A DNA stretch of 17,263 nucleotides from Pigoraptor vietnamica. Lineage: Eukaryota; Opisthokonta; Filasterea. Shown one piece after another: positions 12,788 to 17,263 of the stretch. The notes beneath the pieces are model-generated. The model was not told the DNA's origin and did not search any database. It saw only the letters and a program-made list of their open reading frames with translations. The translations under genes were made by a program, and so were the position numbers. Every line of letters begins with the position of its first letter. The first letter of the stretch is position 1. The stretch lies in NCBI GenBank assembly GCA_943704525.1, contig CALSCQ010000243.1:1-17263 (forward strand), in the 5' to 3' direction.

Positions 12788-13334
12788 CACTGTGGCACAA
12801 ACGAGGAGCGCGAGAAGCGGCAGGTGCAGAGCGAGGGGTGTTGAAGAAGAGATGGGCGCAGAGTGGCGGGTGGGGCGGCGTGCGGAAACGGGCGCGAGTG
12901 CGGCAGCATGCATATAAGAGAGCGACGACAGCGACGGCTGCACGTGACTCTTCTCCTGTCGTGCAGAGAGAGAGCGGGGGAGAGAGAGGGGGGGAAGGCG
13001 AGAGTGAGTGCGCGTGTGCGGTTGATGTGGGGTGTGCGTGTCCGTTCGGCTCTTTTTCGTGTGCTTGTCCGTCCACTCGGTCACACTGGGATGGGCGCGT
13101 GCAGGGTGGATGTTACGATGTCGATTGGTGGATGGCATGGTGAGGGTTGGAAGGCGGCTGTGAGATTGAAGATGAGGTGGGGGTTAAGCCGATTGGTCGG
13201 TGGTGTTGGTAACACCGTCAGAAAAAACCCACAACACTCGCACACGCACTTTGCTGCGGCGACAGATTGTTTGAGCAAAGGAGCAAGGACATGTTCGAAG
13301 AGAGGGACATGGGAAGTCACCCTCACGTGCACAC
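12788..13334. promoter_or_regulatory. Divergent spacer, probable shared promoter region
   Basis: About 550 bases separate the PFKFB start (minus) from the DUF4922-type gene start (plus), so both promoters should lie here. Visible elements: a TATA-like ttatatg on the minus strand at about 12911-12917, some 125 bases upstream of the PFKFB ATG, and a purine-rich gagagag/gggggag block at about 12965-13000 on the plus strand. Neither is proven. A small upstream exon cannot be excluded. Confidence 0.45.
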
Positions 13335-16066
13335 ATGAACGGGCATTGCATGACGCGTGCTGCGCAACAGGCCGCGGCGAAGATGGAGGGCGCGTCGGTT
13401 GGCGATTTGGCGCGTCGACTGGCGGCGCTGAGGGAAGATGGGTCGCTGATCTCGCAAGAAGAATTCAGTTCAGCCGTGAGTGTTTTGCTGAAGCTGAGAG
13501 CCACTGTTGTCTCGTGCCTGTGTGTGAGTGTTGTGCGCATACTGAGAGCCACTGAGCCACTGTTGTCTCGTGCCTGCGTGAGCGTGCGTGCGTATGTTTG
13601 GTTTTCGGAATAGCCGAGCGATTTGTGTGCTGCGCTTCCGTGTGTAAACGCTTCCCAACTAATGTTACTACGACGCGTTTCTGCACGACAGTGCCGGGAC
13701 GTGCAGCAGTCGCACGGCCATCTCGTTCTCTGGGAGTTTCTCTTTCGCTTCAGCGTCGAGTGCGGCTACATCAACGCAGAACGGCTCCGCATGGACGTGG
13801 TTAGTGCGCCCTCCTCCCTGCATGACTTGCATAACGCCCACGCTTCTCTCTCTTCTCTTATTGTTCAAGTGAGGCGAGGGCGTGCAAGTGCATTGCCGCT
13901 GCTGAAAAGTCTTCGTCATTGTCCGCATGAACTAAATTTTGCGCTCTTCTGTGTTCCCGGCAGCGAGCCGAGAATGGTCGCTGTCGTCCTCTGTGCGTCT
14001 CATGCACACTTCCGTAGCGCTGACCCTCCATTCACACACACACACACACACATACACACACACACATACACACATACACACACACATACACACACACACA
14101 CACACGCACACACACACACACACACGCAGGAACTCCCTCCCTACAGGAGCCACGCGCACGCACTCGCATTCCGCGTGACAATCAACAGAAGCAAGCCGGA
14201 AATTGTCGCTGGCGCAGCCGCACCAAAGACAGCCGCCGCGCCGCCGTCGGGGGTCGAGATGCTCGCTGCGGGCGGACCTTGCCCGATATGCTACGGTCAC
14301 GTGGGCGTGAAGGAGGGGCTGCGCGCGTACGAATTTGCGCTCGGCGGCCGCCCGCACTTTGTGCAGTGGGTGTTATGCTCACTTGTGTGGCATGCTATTA
14401 CGCAGGCGTCCGTCGTGTCACGTGGGCTTGACTGTTGGCTGAATTGTCACACTCTGTGACACTCTCTGGCATCCGCACGTGCCATTGCGGCCATGTGCAC
14501 GTGTGCGAGTGTATGTGACCGCATGTGCAGCGGAGTGTTCGACCGTTAAGTGCGTGCCCGCGATCGTTGGTGCAGGCGCACGCGTTCACACACTTTTTTC
14601 GTGCTGTACGATCGTTGCGCAGGTGCCCTCCGTACCCCTACTTCCGCCACCACATGGTCGTCGTGGACAGAGAGCACTGCCCGCAGCACCTCGACGGCGG
14701 AACGGTCGACGAACTCTGCGCGTTTGCGGACGCGTTTCCCGGCACTGCGGTGCTCTGCAACACGGACAAGTCCGGGACGGGGTGTTCGGTCCTCGCCCAC
14801 AAGCACTACCAGGTCAGTGGTTGTTTGTATATGGCCCGCGTGCTCGTGCGTCAGTGGTTGTTTGTATATGGCCCGTGTGTTCGTGCGTCAGTGGTTGTTT
14901 GTATATGTGTGTTTCGTGCGTTGTTATTGGAGCGCTTATTGCCTCTTATCTTTGCTACTTGTCGAGCGACGTGCACCTGTGATCAGAGCGCTTCTTGGCG
15001 CGTGTGAAAAATAGCCAACTGGCGCCTCGCCCGATGTGGCCCAGGGAGCGTATATGGACAACCCTTATTCGAGTTACTTACTTGGCTGACCCCACCTGCT
15101 ACCTATCCTCATGCAGGCGGGGACGGAAGAGCTCCCCATCTTCTTCGCCAGCGCTGCGCCTCTCCCTTCGTGCTCGACATCGTCTGCGGGGCCATACGTT
15201 CTGCAGGGCGCGCTCGTTGAACCCCTGAACTACCCGTGCCCTGCCGTCCGCGTCACGGCGCCGTCGATGGGCGCCGCTGGGGAGGCTACCAAGGCGCTTG
15301 CGAGTGCGTGGAGGAGTGGTGTGGGACATCTCGGCTTCGATTGCTCGCTCACAACGTACGGTCTTGTGGCGCGGCGCGTGGGAGACGCGTGCGAGATGTA
15401 CGTGATCCCGCGGTATGCGGACGAGCGTCGGTGGACGCGGCAGTCGCTCAAGTGCCTCAAGACGGAGTTTGTGGGGATTGTCGAGATGTGCGGGTGGGTG
15501 CCGTTGCGATTTGGACCACGTGTATGGTATGTATACAATTTCGTTACGCACACACAACGTACACACACACACACACACACACACGAGACGACCCGTAGCA
15601 CGTGCCAATGAAATGCTCCGTTGCGCCTCGCAGTTACGCCATTCTCCCCGGCCGTCTCGTACCCCAAGTCGACGCCATCGTCAGCGCGCTCTCCGCTGCG
15701 CTCGCTGCGTGGGAGGCCGGTCCTTCCCGCAACGGCACGTGCGCGAAAGCGTCAGTGTCCGAGGCGGCGCAATCGCTCGAAGGGGACATGGCCCGCTTCG
15801 CAGATTTTGTGAACGAATTTGTCGGCCCGCTGGTCGCGGCGAAAGTTTGCGCGTGTGGTGCTCATCGCGGACAAGTCGTTGCGGCGCGCACCGCGGGTGG
15901 TGATGCGGCTGCGTGGACGGAGAGCGTGCGTGCGTGCGTGCACGAGGCGATCGGCGCTGCGTTTGTGGAAATCGTAGCGGACAACGGCGCGTTTGCGATG
16001 GAAAGGGCTACAGCGGCGGGCGTTGTCGAGGGGTGGCTGTTGGCTGCCGGGTGCGTGCGGGAGTAA
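13335..16066 (+). CDS. HIT/GalT-like DUF4922-type protein, six exons
   Basis: Exons: 13335-13475, 13692-13799, 14130-14365, 14623-14812, 15117-15526, 15634-16066; 505 codons plus TAA, all introns GT-AG with matching phases. The core resembles DUF4922, a branch of the HIT / galactose-1-phosphate uridylyltransferase superfamily. It has GGPCPICYGH at about 131-139 (CxxC, possibly zinc-binding), CPPYPYFRHHMVVVDREHCP at 163-182, and then HKHYQ at 221-225 followed by AGTEELPIF. HxHxQ is the catalytic-type motif of this superfamily. The enzyme is probably a nucleotidyltransferase or nucleotide-sugar phosphorylase; the substrate is unknown. No signal peptide is seen, so it is likely cytosolic. The start is uncertain: in-frame ATGs at 13335, 13350 and 13383. 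Relatives of VTC2 or AP4A phosphorylase are the alternatives. Confidence 0.75.
13476..13600 (+). repeat. Donor-containing tandem repeat at the start of intron 1 (DUF4922-type gene)
   Basis: Unit 1, 13476-13523 (48 bases), begins with the actual donor, gtgagtgtt. Unit 2, 13524-13577 (54 bases), begins gtgagtgtt again. A third partial unit starts gtgagcgtg at 13578. Units 1 and 2 share a perfect 23-base stretch, gagccactgttg...gtgcctg, at 13498-13520 and 13554-13576. Confidence 0.9.
14033..14127 (+). repeat. CA microsatellite at the 3' end of intron 2 (DUF4922-type gene)
   Basis: Imperfect CA/CATA units run up to the acceptor acacgcag at 14129, so the repeat replaces the usual pyrimidine tract. 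Confidence 0.95.
14813..14919 (+). repeat. 37-bp tandem repeat that starts exactly at the donor of intron 4
   Basis: Units start at 14813, 14850 and 14887, each with gtcagtggttgtttgtatat. The first gtcagt is the splice donor after HKHYQ. Units 1 and 2 are 37 bases with few differences; unit 3 is shorter and diverges after the first 21 bases. Confidence 0.95.
15548..15592 (+). repeat. CA microsatellite in intron 5 (DUF4922-type gene)
   Basis: A CA run (pure AC at about 15561-15584) lies in the small intron 15527-15633, in its middle to acceptor half. Confidence 0.9.
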
Positions 16067-16426
16067 CGTGGGGTGGATGGCGGCAGCGGAGCGTCGTCAC
16101 ATTCGGTGAAGTGCTGGCCATTTCGCCTGGCTGTGAAAATGAAGCGACCCGTGCAAATTCTCTTTCGTTAAAACTCTCTTCTGTATAAGCATTGACGAAT
16201 CGGTGTGTTTTGTTTTGAGCCGAGTTCAATGTCACTGTAACGGAGTTCAATACCACACTATTGCGACTGTTTGTGAGTCTCTCCACGAGAGTCACAAGCC
16301 ACCGACGAGCGCCATACGCCGGCGACCGCAGTTATCGAGAACGCCACTTTCTGACAATGCGACACTGCTCTCAGCGTGGAAGCAGAAGCCCTCGCTTCCA
16401 CACAACTTGCGACAAGACATTCGAAG
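16067..16426. other. Convergent intergenic region
   Basis: About 360 bases between the stop codons of the DUF4922-type gene and the ARMC7 homologue. A small direct repeat, gagttcaat, occurs at about 16222 and 16243. No canonical AATAAA and no gene were seen. Confidence 0.55.

Positions 16427-17263
<837 letters not shown>

Noticed and set aside
14445-14460. Short hairpin gtcacactctgtgac in intron 3 of the DUF4922-type gene
   Set aside because: Six-base arms with a three-base loop are expected by chance in repeat-like GT/CA sequence.

Overview
This window is nuclear DNA from an intron-rich, GC-rich eukaryote, most likely a free-living protist; the lineage cannot be fixed from the sequence. The evidence is 25 GT-AG introns, mostly of about 100-330 bases, that can be placed by eye because the flanking exons join in frame into recognisable eukaryotic proteins. 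Very abundant CA/GT microsatellites and minisatellites sit almost entirely in introns and spacers. No bacterial operon, mobile element, CRISPR array or convincing RNA gene was seen.

Layout. 1-72 is a GA repeat. 98-1399 (minus strand) holds remnants joined head to tail and broken by frameshifts: an unrecognised fragment, a ubiquitin-specific protease Cys-box exon and a DUF1295/steroid-5-alpha-reductase-like fragment. 1404-1990 is repeat-rich spacer. 2210-2848 (+) is an intact single-exon gene of unknown function. 2849-4168 is GC-rich with no gene I can support. 4169-8389 (+) is a nine-exon gene for a secreted GH38-like (DUF5054 type) glycosidase-family protein of 779 residues. 9196-12787 (minus) is an eleven-exon 6-phosphofructo-2-kinase/fructose-2,6-bisphosphatase of 581 residues. 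13335-16066 (+) is a six-exon gene for a HIT/GalT-like DUF4922-type protein of 505 residues. 16427 to the right edge (minus) is the 3' part of an ARMC7 homologue.

The glycosidase and PFK-2 genes are convergent, PFK-2 and the DUF4922 gene are divergent from a shared spacer of about 550 bases, and the DUF4922 and ARMC7 genes are convergent. Three neighbours touch sugar metabolism (glycoside processing, fructose-2,6-bisphosphate control, a possible sugar-phosphate nucleotidyl transferase or phosphorylase), but in a eukaryote this may be chance.

The most interesting structure is in the introns. In three introns a repeat unit starts exactly at, or just before, the 5' splice site, so the donor itself is copied into the intron. 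In one case the extra donors would give stop-free, in-frame exon extensions of 16 and 34 residues. Intronic microsatellites also show a strand bias: GT-rich on the transcript near donors, CA-rich near acceptors.
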